This document shows positions 10,961-20,137 of a DNA stretch of 35,000 nucleotides, in pieces. Within the stretch, counting starts at the first letter, position 1; the number at the start of each line of letters is the position of its first letter. A model generated the notes under the pieces. The model saw only the letters and a program-made list of their open reading frames with translations. It had not been told where the DNA came from and searched no databases. The stretch is from Cristatella mucedo (taxonomy: Eukaryota; Bryozoa; Phylactolaemata; Cristatellidae), in the NCBI GenBank assembly GCA_009760855.2, contig WPIO01000221.1:1-35000 (forward strand), read 5' to 3'. The translations under genes and the position numbers were made by a program.

Positions 10961-11310
10961 TATTCTCCGCTCGCCCACCCCTGACCTGAAAGTGGTACTT
11001 CCTAGTCATGTGGCTCTCGCACGACTAGTGCTAGAGGAAAAATCAATTGCTTTATCTCTGTAGAACAAAATAACGTATGAAGAAAATAAGAGGGAAATTA
11101 AAATATACGGCTGTGAAGCCCTAGGTATACGATAGCAAACCGGGACTCAAAATAGCAATGATGCAAGCACTCACGAACATGGACGGTCGAGCTGATAGCT
11201 CTATAAATCTTCGACGGGGACAAGGAGCAGTGTCTCGGAACATTAACTCACTCACTATCTTCAAACGTGCGAGTGGAGCTATGGAGCAGGAGCTCGTGAA
11301 TGTCAAAATA
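10961..11310. other. flank upstream of the LINE-A copy
   Basis: An open plus-strand frame happens to extend from 11158 into the LINE, but nothing before about 11311 matches the pre-RT region of the 29.2 kb copy. I read this as flanking DNA fused in frame by chance. Confidence 0.5.
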
Positions 11311-12801
11311 CGTTGCATTGATCTGCTGCTGCCATGCATAACTAACATAATTAATATGTCATTAGCCTCAGGTCATGTCCCAGCACCTTTCAAAAAAGCT
11401 GTAGTCAGGCCACTTCTCAAGAAAGCTACACTTGACCAAGAGAACTTGAGCAACTACCGCCCAGTTTTCCTTCTACCATTCCTATCAAAGACACTCGAAC
11501 GGGTCGTGGCGGACCAGCTGAACTCGTATATCGAAACCTCACACCTTGCTAGTAAGTTCCAGTCTGGCTTTAGAGCTAATCACTCCACAGAGTCAGCATT
11601 ACTGCGGGTATACAACGACCTACTTAGGAATGCAGACATGGGTAGAGTGTCTCTGCTTGTTTTGCTTGATCTTTCGGCAGCTTTTGATACCATCGATCAC
11701 AAAGTTCTTCTAGAGCGCCTCTCATCTCGCCTGGGCATCACTGGCACTGCTCTGCAGTGGTTCAGGTCCTATCTCAGTGGGAGACTCCAGAGTATTGACG
11801 TGAATGGACAAAGATCATCTGAAGTACCTCTGAAATATGGAGTACCTCGGGGCTCTGTGCTAGGTCCGGTCCTTTTCACCGTTTATACTCTCCCTCTTGC
11901 TGATGTGATTGCCAAGCACAATCTAGGCTTTCACTTCTATGCGGATGACACTCAGTTGTACCTTTGCTTTGATCCCTCCCAGCCTTCGAGCACCTCAAAT
12001 TCTCTAAACTCACTAGCTGCATGCATTGATGACATCTGCACATGGATGGCAGCAAATTTTTTAAAACTTAACGATGATAAAACTAACTTACTAGTTATGG
12101 GCAAACCCAGTGTGATTCAGAGATTGGAAAGGCTGACCCTCAAAATTGGCTCTGCCAGCATATCTCCTGTCGAATCAGCTCGGAATCTAGGTGTCATATT
12201 CCAAAGCGACCTCTCGTTAGACGACCATATCAGCTCCACAGTCAAATCCGCCTATTTTCAGCTTCATAACATTGCTAAAATTCGGGCACGTTTAGATAAG
12301 GATACCACGTCCAAGTTAGTTCATGCATTCGTGACATCCCGTCTCGACTTCTGCAACTCACTGCTTACTGGCCTACCAGCATGTGCGATCAGGCGATTGC
12401 AGCTTGTGCAAAACTCTGCAGCTAGGCTTGTCTGTCGTGAGCGTCGCAGTTGCCACATTACTCCACTTCTCGCCGACCTGCACTGGCTACCAGTCAAGCA
12501 ACGGATTGACTTCAAGGTTTTGTCGCTCACTTTTAGGTCCCTTCGTTCTATGGCTCCAGCCTATCTGTCAGATATACTACCCCATCAGGCCAAGCATCGT
12601 ACCACCCGCTTCTCGGAATCCAACAGTCTAGAAATACCTCATACAAACCTTAAATCCTTTGGAGACCGTGCATTTAGTTCATATCCTCCCAAAGCCTGGA
12701 ACTCCCTCCCGACCTGCGTCAAAACATCCTATGACCTGACCACATTTAAAAGGAACCTAAAAACACACCTATTTAGGACAGCATTTAGTGGGTCCCTGTG
12801 A
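11158..12801 (+). CDS. LINE-A ORF2 fragment: reverse transcriptase plus C-terminal domain
   Basis: A 547-codon uninterrupted frame; the LINE part begins at about residue 52, so the true protein was longer and lacks its endonuclease here. Blocks by residue: APFKKAVVRPLLKK (about 75-90) and NYRPVFLLPFLSKTLE (about 98-113) in the fingers, FQSGFRANHSTESALL (about 137-152), motif A LLDLSAAFDTIDH with the catalytic Asp at 171, motif B GVPRGSVLGP (228-237), motif C FYADDTQLYL with YADD at 261-264, then KLNDDKT, LDFCNSLLTGLP, LHWLPVKQRI and the C-terminal GDRAFSSYPPKAWNSLP and LTTFKRNLKTHLF. The near-invariant glutamine of motif B is arginine (codon 11848-11850; glutamine in the 29.2 kb copy), which probably impairs activity. 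The ATG at 11158 is in flanking DNA and is not the element's own start. The function would be target-primed reverse transcription; this copy is unlikely to be active. Confidence 0.8.
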   Translation: MMQALTNMDGRADSSINLRRGQGAVSRNINSLTIFKRASGAMEQELVNVKIRCIDLLLPCITNIINMSLASGHVPAPFKKAVVRPLLKKATLDQENLSNYRPVFLLPFLSKTLERVVADQLNSYIETSHLASKFQSGFRANHSTESALLRVYNDLLRNADMGRVSLLVLLDLSAAFDTIDHKVLLERLSSRLGITGTALQWFRSYLSGRLQSIDVNGQRSSEVPLKYGVPRGSVLGPVLFTVYTLPLADVIAKHNLGFHFYADDTQLYLCFDPSQPSSTSNSLNSLAACIDDICTWMAANFLKLNDDKTNLLVMGKPSVIQRLERLTLKIGSASISPVESARNLGVIFQSDLSLDDHISSTVKSAYFQLHNIAKIRARLDKDTTSKLVHAFVTSRLDFCNSLLTGLPACAIRRLQLVQNSAARLVCRERRSCHITPLLADLHWLPVKQRIDFKVLSLTFRSLRSMAPAYLSDILPHQAKHRTTRFSESNSLEIPHTNLKSFGDRAFSSYPPKAWNSLPTCVKTSYDLTTFKRNLKTHLFRTAFSGSL

Positions 12802-13036
12802 TTCGTCCTTGATGTGCTTATGCGTGCTGACACTGTGCATGCTGCCACTAACCACATTTGCATGCTGACCCTGTGCATGTCACCCCTAACCATATTATTC
12901 GTCTCGTTCGTTTTTCAAGCATGATTTTACTTACCATTCAATTGCATTTCACTTTACAGCAAATGTAAAGCGCCTAGAGAGAGATTGAGTTCTCTGAGGG
13001 TGCTTTATCAAGTGAATTATTATTATTATTATTATT
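11311..13036 (+). mobile_element. LINE-A retrotransposon, 5'-truncated, best preserved copy
   Basis: The element runs from the 5' truncation point (about 11311, where similarity to the 29.2 kb copy begins with ATTGATCTG) through the reverse transcriptase and C-terminal domain, a 3' UTR (12802-12955), the conserved terminus GTAAAGCGCCTAGAGAGAG ... GTGCTTTATCAAGTG (12965-13014) and an (ATT)n tail at 13016-13036. The 3' UTR holds a ~38-bp tandem duplication (about 12826-12900). I could not find a target-site duplication by eye. Confidence 0.9.
12826..12900. repeat. two-unit tandem repeat in LINE-A 3' UTR
   Basis: Two units of about 38 bases, each of the form GC(G/A)TGCTGAC(A/C)CTGTGCATG followed by an ACC-rich segment ending in TAACCA. 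The copy at 20.1 kb also has two units; the copy at 29.2 kb has one. Confidence 0.7.
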
Positions 13037-13204
13037 AAATCTCTGAGCGTTTCCAACCAAGAGTTTCAGCCCAGGGGACTATGCAAAGAACATATTACGT
13101 GGGAGTGCGGAATGACGCTGGCTTTGCTAAAACAGCCATCTGAGCTGAAGCCCCCTCCCCCTTGGAAAGGAGCAGCTGGTATCTCGTGTCTGTCCGTGGC
13201 CTGA
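13037..13204. other. short unassigned stretch
   Basis: No coding frame or repeat recognised between the LINE-A tail and a possible SINE. Confidence 0.4.
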
Positions 13205-13460
13205 CGCATTGTGCAGGAACAAGAGCACTCCTTCGTTCGCGATGATCAAGTGACGCTAAGTGACCGATATCACTCCGTGCCGAAGCTCGAGTTCGATCCT
13301 CATAAGAGTTCTTATCCTACAGCCAAAGGGCAACGCTGTCATCATCAATCCTGCGCCAAGTCTAGGGGCACGCTTGGCTCAGCCTGGTGAATCCCGGCAG
13401 GCCGTATAACGCATCAGTTGCTCCGGCTAATGAGCACTACTATGGTACAGAGTGAACTAA
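13205..13460 (+). mobile_element. possible degenerate tRNA-derived SINE
   Basis: 13205-13310 resembles a tRNA head: GAGTTCGATCC (about 13289-13299) fits the polymerase III B box (GGTTCGANNCC) with small deviations, and lies about 50-60 bases after a weak A-box-like segment. The sequence after it (CAACGCTGTCATCATC and CCGGCTAATGAGCACTAC) is not shared with the other SINEs here. Low confidence: it rests on a single good box. Confidence 0.3.
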
Positions 13461-13463
13461 TTA

Positions 13464-13578
13464 GAATAATAATGATAATAATAATAATACGCTCGATAAA
13501 TCGCCCTCAGATAACTTAATCTCTTTCTAGGCGCTTTAAATTTGCTGGAAAGGAAATGCGATCGAATGGTTAGCGGTA
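13464..13578 (-). mobile_element. solo LINE-A 3' end
   Basis: The minus strand reads a LINE-A terminus only: AATTTAAAGCGCCTAGAAAG, ATTAAGTTATCTGAGGGCG, a changed ATTTATCGAGCG, and an (ATT)n tail at 13464-13489. About 115 bases survive, so this is an extreme 5' truncation. Confidence 0.85.
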
Positions 13579-15210
13579 TCGGCTTGATAAACAACAAGAA
13601 TGTGGGTTAGGTTTCCTGAACCGTAAAGCTTATGCTTTCACATAGTAAGAAGCCACTTAAGTCAAGGTCTGACAAGTTTTCAGCACAGTCAGTTTCATGG
13701 ATGGGAAAGAGCTATTTATCTTTAAAGAAGCTATTTCCATGTTTTTTCTTTCTGTTGGAATTGCAGTGTTTTTAACGTCTTTATTTTACAATCAATTCAT
13801 TCAAATAAGCTATTGCTCGCTCCGTGAAGCCCTCTTTTCGACGACTACCTCTATTCTTCATTGCCAGCGTGTGCACCATTTTGCGGCAACGTGCGGTCAG
13901 CATTTGGGGTGTAACCACACACAGTGGGCTGGCACGGTGAAATCGCGGCCAGTTTTGAGCGCTACAGCACCAGTCACGCATGACAATGGCAGTCAGTAAA
14001 GCGCGTCAGCACGTCTTCATACGGGCTTTTCACCCGGGTGCGGCGGTGCGCTTAGCTCGTCCAGCAGAAGTCTCGCGCATGTGTAACATAAGCAAGCCGC
14101 ACACGGAAAGCTGCCGTTACCAGGGCGCGGACTCATGTAGAACAGTTAGACTCGCTTGTCTGTACTCCGTTTGGAACTATACAAAGTTTGGCGACGGCGC
14201 ATTATTACTACAATAATTTAAAAATAAAGAACGACTGAAGGAAGGACTATTTATTGTAAAGACATTATAAAAATTACCTACTAAATTAATTAGTTAATTA
14301 ATATTTTGAAATTGCTTAATTAATTACGGAAATTTATTGTTATGACTGAAGGACTGCTCCGCTGCGGTGCTGAACGGACGAAGAGAACTTGGCCTCGAGC
14401 GCGGAATACCGGAAATCTCCGAAGTACCGGTTCAGCACTCCACGTATGGAGCTGTTTAAGAATACTTTTTTCATTCGAAATTAGCCAGTGGCTCAAAAGC
14501 ATGGATTGTAAATGTGTGATTTCGTACACTAGCCAAATCCCGATGTACTGCATGCATGGATGTGTGTAACATTAATGAGGATCAGTCATTTGTCTCTCTC
14601 CAATGGAAGGAGCTGATATCCACTCAGGTGCATCAAACTCACTCACAGAGAATGAATATCCAAGCTTTACTGACTAACGAGGTATCATGTTTGGAAAAGC
14701 ATCTACAAGAAACGCAGATAATATACTTAGAAAAATATGTTAAAGCATCTAACAAGAAAATCAAGGCGGCTGATTAGTCAGACCCTTAGCTAGAATCATA
14801 CGCTGAATCGCGTATATGTTATCTCTCAAAGCGCAGATGAGCAGCAATATATTAACTGGGTCTCTGGAGATACAATTATCGCACTTGCCCTCGATCCCAG
14901 TGTACGTAGTTTCAGAACACAAGCACGCACATGACAAGTGACTCGGACGGAGCGTTGGATGTGAGAAACGTGTAAAATTCTGCTCCTTTTTGAATGTCCA
15001 AGAGTCAAAAGATAACATGATATCAATATGAAGGGAATTTAAATGCTTTGGAACTTTTGAGACGCACGACCTAGCAACGTATTTTATTTCATTGACCGTG
15101 CGGCGAACGACGTCGCAATTTCTTACCAGCATTTACATGTTGTACGAAGTCTACTAACGTCTGAAAACTAATACTTTCTGCACAGTTCCGCACCATCTTT
15201 AAGCGTCGTA
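13579..15210. other. stretch without a supported gene
   Basis: 13830-14180 is notably richer in GC and CpG than its surroundings, with open frames on both strands (plus 13697-13999, minus 13781-13981) but no recognised domain. 14225-14335 is very AT-rich with repeated TTAATTAA palindromes. A minus-strand frame of 123 codons starting with ATG at 15132 (to 14761) is the longest; it shows no family motif I can name. None is reported as a gene. Confidence 0.4.
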
Positions 15211-15955
15211 TAATGATAATAATAATAATAACGATATATTTATATAGCGCCCTCAGAGAAATTAGTATCTCTTCGAGACACTTTGCGTATGCTGTAAATG
15301 AAGCATGATCGAGTTATTAGCGGTAGCGTTCAGTTTAAGTACACATAAGTGCATCCAGAAATAAATCCCAAGGACCCAGCAAATGCTGTAAGAAAGAGGT
15401 GCGTTTCAAGCTTTTTTATAATTTCATTAAGTCGGGAGGTGTCGTGACGTCACTCGGGAGTCAGCTCCACGCTTCGGGAACTTACAAACTAAAGGCACAG
15501 TCTCCAAAAGATTTGAGGTTCTTCCGAAGCTTAGCAAAGCGATTTGAGTCATAAAAGCTGGCGTTACTACGTCAATCCTGGTGATGAGTAGCTCTGTTGG
15601 GTAGCGTGTACCTAGAGAATGAAGGTACCTAAAAGTGAGTGAGACAAACTTGAAGTCAATACTGCTAGATTGTCTCCTACTGAGATAGGACCTGAACTGT
15701 TGCGATGCAGCGCCAGTGATACCCAGGTGATATGAGAGGCGCTCAAGAAGGACTCGGTGATCGATAGTATCAAACGCTGCCGAAAGATCAAGCAAAACAA
15801 GCAGATATTCTCTACCTAAGTCTGCATTCCTAAGTAGGTCGTTATACACCCGAAGCAATGCTGACTCGGCGGAGTGATTCACTCTAAAGCCATGCTGTAA
15901 CTTACTAGCAACGTCGGTTATGAGCCATTTCCCGATCTACCACTTCGTACCCCGG
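15211..15955 (-). pseudogene. LINE-A retrotransposon with in-frame internal deletion
   Basis: On the minus strand a 151-codon open frame (15882 to 15427) starts in the fingers (NHSAESALLRVYNDLLRNAD), passes motif A (LLVLLDLSAAFDTIDH) and FRSYLSRR, and then jumps to IDFKFVSLTFRYLHSL of the C-terminal domain. Against the copy at 11.3 kb, everything between the two ATTGAC hexamers at 11794-11799 and 12505-12510 is missing: 711 bases, exactly 237 codons, including motifs B and C. The single remaining hexamer is at 15655-15660 (GTCAAT on the plus strand). The product could not be a polymerase. The 3' UTR matches the 10.1 kb copy, and the (ATT)n-type tail is at 15211-15231. Homology fades upstream at about 15955. 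Confidence 0.8.
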
Positions 15956-17020
15956 TACTTCATTTATTTGCTGCAATGCGTTGCCTAATAGTCAGGAATG
16001 CATTGTTAATTGTTTTGATTTTTAATTATGCTTCCTTATTTGAAAAACTGATGGTTTTTAGCGGTTTTATGCTGGTACATCTTGAAACAACCGTTGCTTA
16101 TGCGCTCGAGTGTGCTAGCTTCACAGCTATCGATCGTTAGCTTGAATTTGTGCATGCATGTACCACTGGATTCGTGTCGCCCTGGCAGCCAGCACGAGAC
16201 GGAGCGCGTTTCTTTGCTCTCAATGTTTGTCTGAAAGGGTTCAACGGAATCGTGACTATTTCTGAGCGGTGAAAATTTAAAATTGGGCGAGGGCGCTGGA
16301 GGGGTTTCGGCTATGCATAAGCTTCCAGTAAGCAGTAGAAATTTCTCAGTTGTCCTATTGTTGCTCCAGCCCAAGTGTCGTTTACAGACAGTTCCATAAT
16401 CTTCAAATTGAACTCGATATCGAGCGCCAGTACCTTGCAAAAAATAGTTTCACAAAAATTACGAACGTCTTTTCTGAAGAAATGCTAGTTACCATGGCTC
16501 ATGCCTGAAATTTCTTGCTCTCATTGCTATGGGTAAGTACTAGTGAACCCATACGAATACATACGCCCAAATGCATATGTAATTCACTGCGTCCGGAGCT
16601 TCCACAGGCCGTGCACTGGAGTGCTACGTAATCTGAGCTTCGGATTGCTTCTCTTTCGTACGATAGGAATACGGACCAAGAACTTCAAGTATGATCTTAA
16701 GCGCACACTTTTGCAGTAATTATGGAAACAAAATTGAAAGTTTTAATGAGAGGCTCATTAGTCTAAGAGCCTCAGAGGGTCTAGCAGAGGTCAGTTCGTA
16801 GGACCAGTGTATGGCGGCGCTGAAAAAAGCCGGCAGGTGGCGCGTATCTGCAGCAAGAGATATCTTCTAGTCTAAATCAAATACCAAATGTGAGTTTCTT
16901 TCGAGAAACGTGCGTGCGCTCGATTTTTTCAATTCTAAAATACAAAGGAAGAAAGCTTTTAGGGAATCAAAGCGGCTCAGCTCCCATTTCTACATATTTA
17001 TCTTTCTTGTACAATCCTTT
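15956..17020. other. stretch without a supported gene
   Basis: A minus-strand open frame of about 134 codons (16440 to 16036) contains RYRVQFEDYG, reminiscent of a Tudor-type beta barrel strand, but no other support exists (see findings). The rest shows nothing recognisable. Confidence 0.4.
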
Positions 17021-17134
17021 CGTGCGGGTTGAGCCCAATGGTTAAGGTGCTCACCCCGACCAAGGTCTGGCCGTGGTCGCGCGCTCGAGCCCTGAGGTAT
17101 ATGTGAAGTGCCTGAATAGAGATTGAGTTCTTTT
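17021..17134 (+). mobile_element. SINE-Y: tRNA-like head with LINE-A-like tail (copy 2)
   Basis: This is the better preserved copy. An A-box-like GAGCCCAATGGTTAAGG (17031-17047), the insert CCCCGACCAAGGTCTGG and a B-box-like CGCTCGAGCCC (17082-17092) lead into GTGAAGTGCCTGAATAGAG and ATTGAGTTCTTTTATG. The tail parallels the LINE-A 3' terminus in the same orientation. The element ends in a (TGTAA)n run that is shared with the opposite-facing LINE-B copy. Confidence 0.75.
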
Positions 17135-17180
17135 ATGTAATGTAATGTAATGTAATGTAATGTAATGTAATGTAATGTAT
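17135..17180. repeat. (TGTAA)n pentanucleotide tract
   Basis: About nine perfect units of TGTAA. It is at once the 3' tail of SINE-Y (plus strand) and, read as (TTACA)n, the 3' tail of the LINE-B copy on the minus strand. Confidence 0.95.
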
Positions 17181-18100
17181 CTCCGTCGGTAACTCCACAA
17201 AGTCAAAAAGACCATGTGGGTGTTACGCAGGAGAGTTTTGTATAGCGCACTCACAGCCTAAGCGGCTTTCGGTACGCATTCGGTACCCAACAGACTTCGT
17301 CTCACACAACAAAGAGAAAGTGGGAAGCATAGCAGAGTTAGGAGAGCAGTTGAGGTAGTGAGTAGCATGGAAGTAGCAGTTCAGGACCGCTGAAAAAGAT
17401 GTGCCATAGTCGGCAGTTGGAGAGTAGATGTCGTTGCGTAAGAATTGTGGAAGCGAGTTCCACAGTCTAGGACCTGCAGAGCTAAAGCTTCTGTCGCCAA
17501 CGGTCTTTAAGCGGAGGAATGGGACAGCTAATTTATTGTCCACACAGGACCTGAGGGCGCGAACAGGCTGAAACTGATGCAGCAGTTCAGCTAGGTACGA
17601 AGGAGCAAAGCCGTGGCGGGCCTTGTGGGTCAGCGTAAGAACTTTGCTCTGTATCCTTTGCTCAACCGGCAACCATCCTAGCTCTTTCAGCTAAGGAGAC
17701 ACGTGCTCAAACCGCTGGGACTTGAAGACCAGCCTTGCAGCCATATTCATTGTCCGCTGTAGTGGCATAATAGCTTTCTTTGGTAGCCCAGCCAAAAGGG
17801 AATTACAATAATCAAGCCGAGACAGAACTAAAGAGCTAGTTAAATTTTTTACAAGCCACTGTGGGAGACAGCTTCTAATCTTGGATAGGGATCGGATGTG
17901 ATGGCTAGCTGTAGAGGCAGTCTTCTGAATGAAGCTTTTGAAATTGAGGCAGCTGTCGAACACGACACCTAGATTATGAGCACGTGGTGAAGGTCGCACA
18001 ATAGCATCCCCTATTAGAACAGCAAAGCCTTTTAATCCAGCCACACGCTTAGGGTGTCCTATGAGAAGCAGTTCGGTTTTATCGTCATTTAATTTCTTTT
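17180..18100 (-). pseudogene. LINE-B retrotransposon, 5'-truncated, nearly open C-terminal domain
   Basis: Minus-strand frames 18044-17691 and 17672-17223 are in the same register and separated by a single TAG (plus-strand CTA at 17691-17693), where the 3.7 kb copy has phenylalanine (SPFLKELGW). Blocks: NLGVVFDSCLNFKSFIQ, IRSLSKIRSCL, SRLDYCNSLLAGLPKKA, NMAARLVFKSQ, LGWLPVEQRIQSKVLTLTHK, AVPFLRLKTVGDRSFS, SAGPRLWNSLPQFLRN. The last ~40 residues (ending ECAIQNSPA) extend past where LINE-A stops. It lacks the catalytic RT motifs because of 5' truncation near 18100. The 3' end is GACGGAGATACATTACATT. Confidence 0.9.
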
Positions 18101-19814
18101 AGGGCGCTATACCAATGAATCATATTTATTTATTTCCTTTCAAAACTGTGATTAGTTTTATACTTTTTCTCTTTGCAGGTTATGCTTCTGACCCAATTTT
18201 TCAGATGGATAAAACATGCTCTATTCTAACTGCTGTACAATTTTAAAAAATTGGCTGGCCGCCTGAATTGCATTTACAATGCCATCGCATATCAGGAAAA
18301 ATATGAAAAAGCTTATTCCTAGCGGCTGCTGTAACAGTTTTATGAAGAGCCTGTTAGACTTGCCCCTTGTATAATGAGAGCATCTGGCCGAAATTACTTT
18401 TTTGATGAAACTGTACATAATTAAGAAGCGTTCGCACAGTTTTTAGTGATATGAAATTGCATTGGGTGCTGGATTGACTAATCTTAGAGATTTTCTCCTC
18501 CACTGATGTATAAGTCACGAGCGTACGACTGCACCTCGTGTACTAGCACGATATAAATCTCGACTTTTAGACTAACAATTGCCATTGGCATTATAAACCA
18601 AAGAAGAAGTTTTAGTAGGAGTAGTGAATGTACATGCACCCCACAAAAAGAATTCAAATCAAGCTGCGCACGTGTAAACTAGCTCGAGATCAGTTCTCAA
18701 TCACAGCCTAGTCAGTGAGAATCCTTAAAAATAGAAATTAAATACCAAAAAGGATCAAAGCGACACTCAGCATCCGTTTTCTGGGTCACTAACATCGTGG
18801 AATCTACTGCAGCTGCTGTTTTTTCTTCATTGTCACACCTTCATGCGGTTGTGGCTGATTAATTTCCCCAAGAAAAATAAGTAGGCATTTACCAGAAATA
18901 TGTGTTCCTTAACGCCTAGTTTCTGATTACACGGGCCGTTTGTTTGGACCAATTAAGATGATGCTTGACAGCAAATAAAGCCCCCTTCCCTGACAGATTT
19001 ATTAAGCGCTTCCACAATCTAATGTCATAACTCGGCGTCAGTTCGCATTGGCTATGAGATCCTACAGAGGTCAGCGTCGGACCTCGTATCCAACTGTGTC
19101 ATGCGTAGATCCCTACTAGTGCTAGAGATGAGCGCATCCTTGTGATGAAAATAAGTATTCACAGAAACAAATATCCACAGAACGTGTGACTTAAAGATGG
19201 TAATCGCCAGACTTCAGAAGCACAAGGCGTAACTAGATGACAAAACGTAAGTTGACAGCAGCAAGATGTAGGCTTGGATTAACTTGGTGCCACGGGATGC
19301 TGTTTAGCAACCCTCTGGACTTGAAAAAAAGGTAAAATGTGTAACCTTTATACGTGGAGAAACTTTATGAACTCGCTTGTTGATAAAGAAGAGGCTCAGC
19401 TGGTGAGCTCTAAAGTCTTACTATAGAGTTCCAGAATATTGTGCAAATTCAATGCGCAATAGTAGTTAGCATACGGTTCTCAATGACCAGGAGTCACATC
19501 TAGCAGTCGGTAAGCTTTTTCAGACATCGGAGAACTAATCATGCAGGGATGCATGCAGCTAGCTCACAGGTCAGGCTGACTCAGATAAGTGACGGGTTAA
19601 AAATATAATCATGTGCTTTAGTCTAAGTAAATCAAATGGACCACAGTAATAAAGCTCTGCTCTGAGTAAATTGACATTTTATACTAAAATTAGGTTGCTT
19701 GTTTGGTGTCCTAAGACAACGAATCTCCACCATTGTGTTCTATGACTCAATGCCAGAGAATAAATGACTAAGTATTAGTGAAGTACACGGTATCGTGCTT
19801 AGAAAAGCAGCTTC
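18101..19814. other. stretch without a supported gene
   Basis: About 1.7 kb. A polypyrimidine-AG (CTTTTTCTCTTTGCAG, about 18164-18179) looks like a splice acceptor, but no coding exon follows. No LINE or SINE blocks were recognised. Confidence 0.4.
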
Positions 19815-19985
19815 CATGGGCCTTGACCTTGAAGTAAGGTGCTCGCACACACTTCAAACCTAGGTCGTGGGTGGTTCATGTCATCGAGCAGGCAATTCTC
19901 TTTACCCATTACAAGCGGGAGCGACAGCTCCGCTGGGGTTTTCTATCAATTTATACACGAAGATGTTGAATCGGATAAACTTTTT
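19815..19985 (+). mobile_element. SINE-X, degenerate copy
   Basis: GAAGTAAGGTGCTCGCAC (tRNA-like D-arm region) and GGTCGTGGGTGGTTCATG (degraded B box) are followed by a body, CCATTACAAGCGGGAGCGACAG ... ATTTATACACGAAG, that aligns with the start and end of the SINE-X body in the copies at 19988, 23831 and 25110. It abuts another SINE-X copy in the same orientation. Confidence 0.5.
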
Positions 19986-19987
19986 AG

Positions 19988-20137
19988 CCGCTCGATTCTT
20001 AGCTCAGTGGTGCTCGCACTTGTCTAATCTGGTCGCAGGTTCGAGTCCTGCAGAAGGTCAGCCTACTTTTCCCACTTCAAGCGGCGTTGGTAGCGTTAAG
20101 GCTCTTCTGCCTCTATATTAATGAGGTTGTGCGTTTT
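19988..20137 (+). mobile_element. SINE-X with intact polymerase III A and B boxes
   Basis: The A box TAGCTCAGTGG (20000-20010) and perfect B box GGTTCGAGTCC (20038-20048) sit 28 bases apart, as in tRNA genes. The body is CCCACTTCAAGCGGCG, TGGTAGCGTTAAGGCTCTTC and TAATGAGG. It stops at about 20137, where a 5'-truncated LINE-A begins. The head is not a complete tRNA: the acceptor stem does not pair, so this is not a functional tRNA gene. Confidence 0.75.

Noticed and set aside
13697-14216. CpG-richer zone as a possible gene promoter or exon
   Set aside because: Open on both strands only in short frames, without splice signals or domain; it remains unexplained.
14761-15132. Minus-strand 123-codon frame starting with ATG
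   Set aside because: No family recognised and no LINE block order; length is within chance for 35 kb of this composition.
15427-15882. Deletion in the 15.2 kb LINE-A copy as a spliced LINE RNA
   Set aside because: A GT follows the left hexamer in the intact copy, but no AG precedes the right junction in any register allowed by the hexamer, so splicing does not fit.
20000-20060. A true tRNA gene at the A/B boxes
   Set aside because: Both boxes are good, but the acceptor and anticodon stems do not pair, and a SINE body follows.
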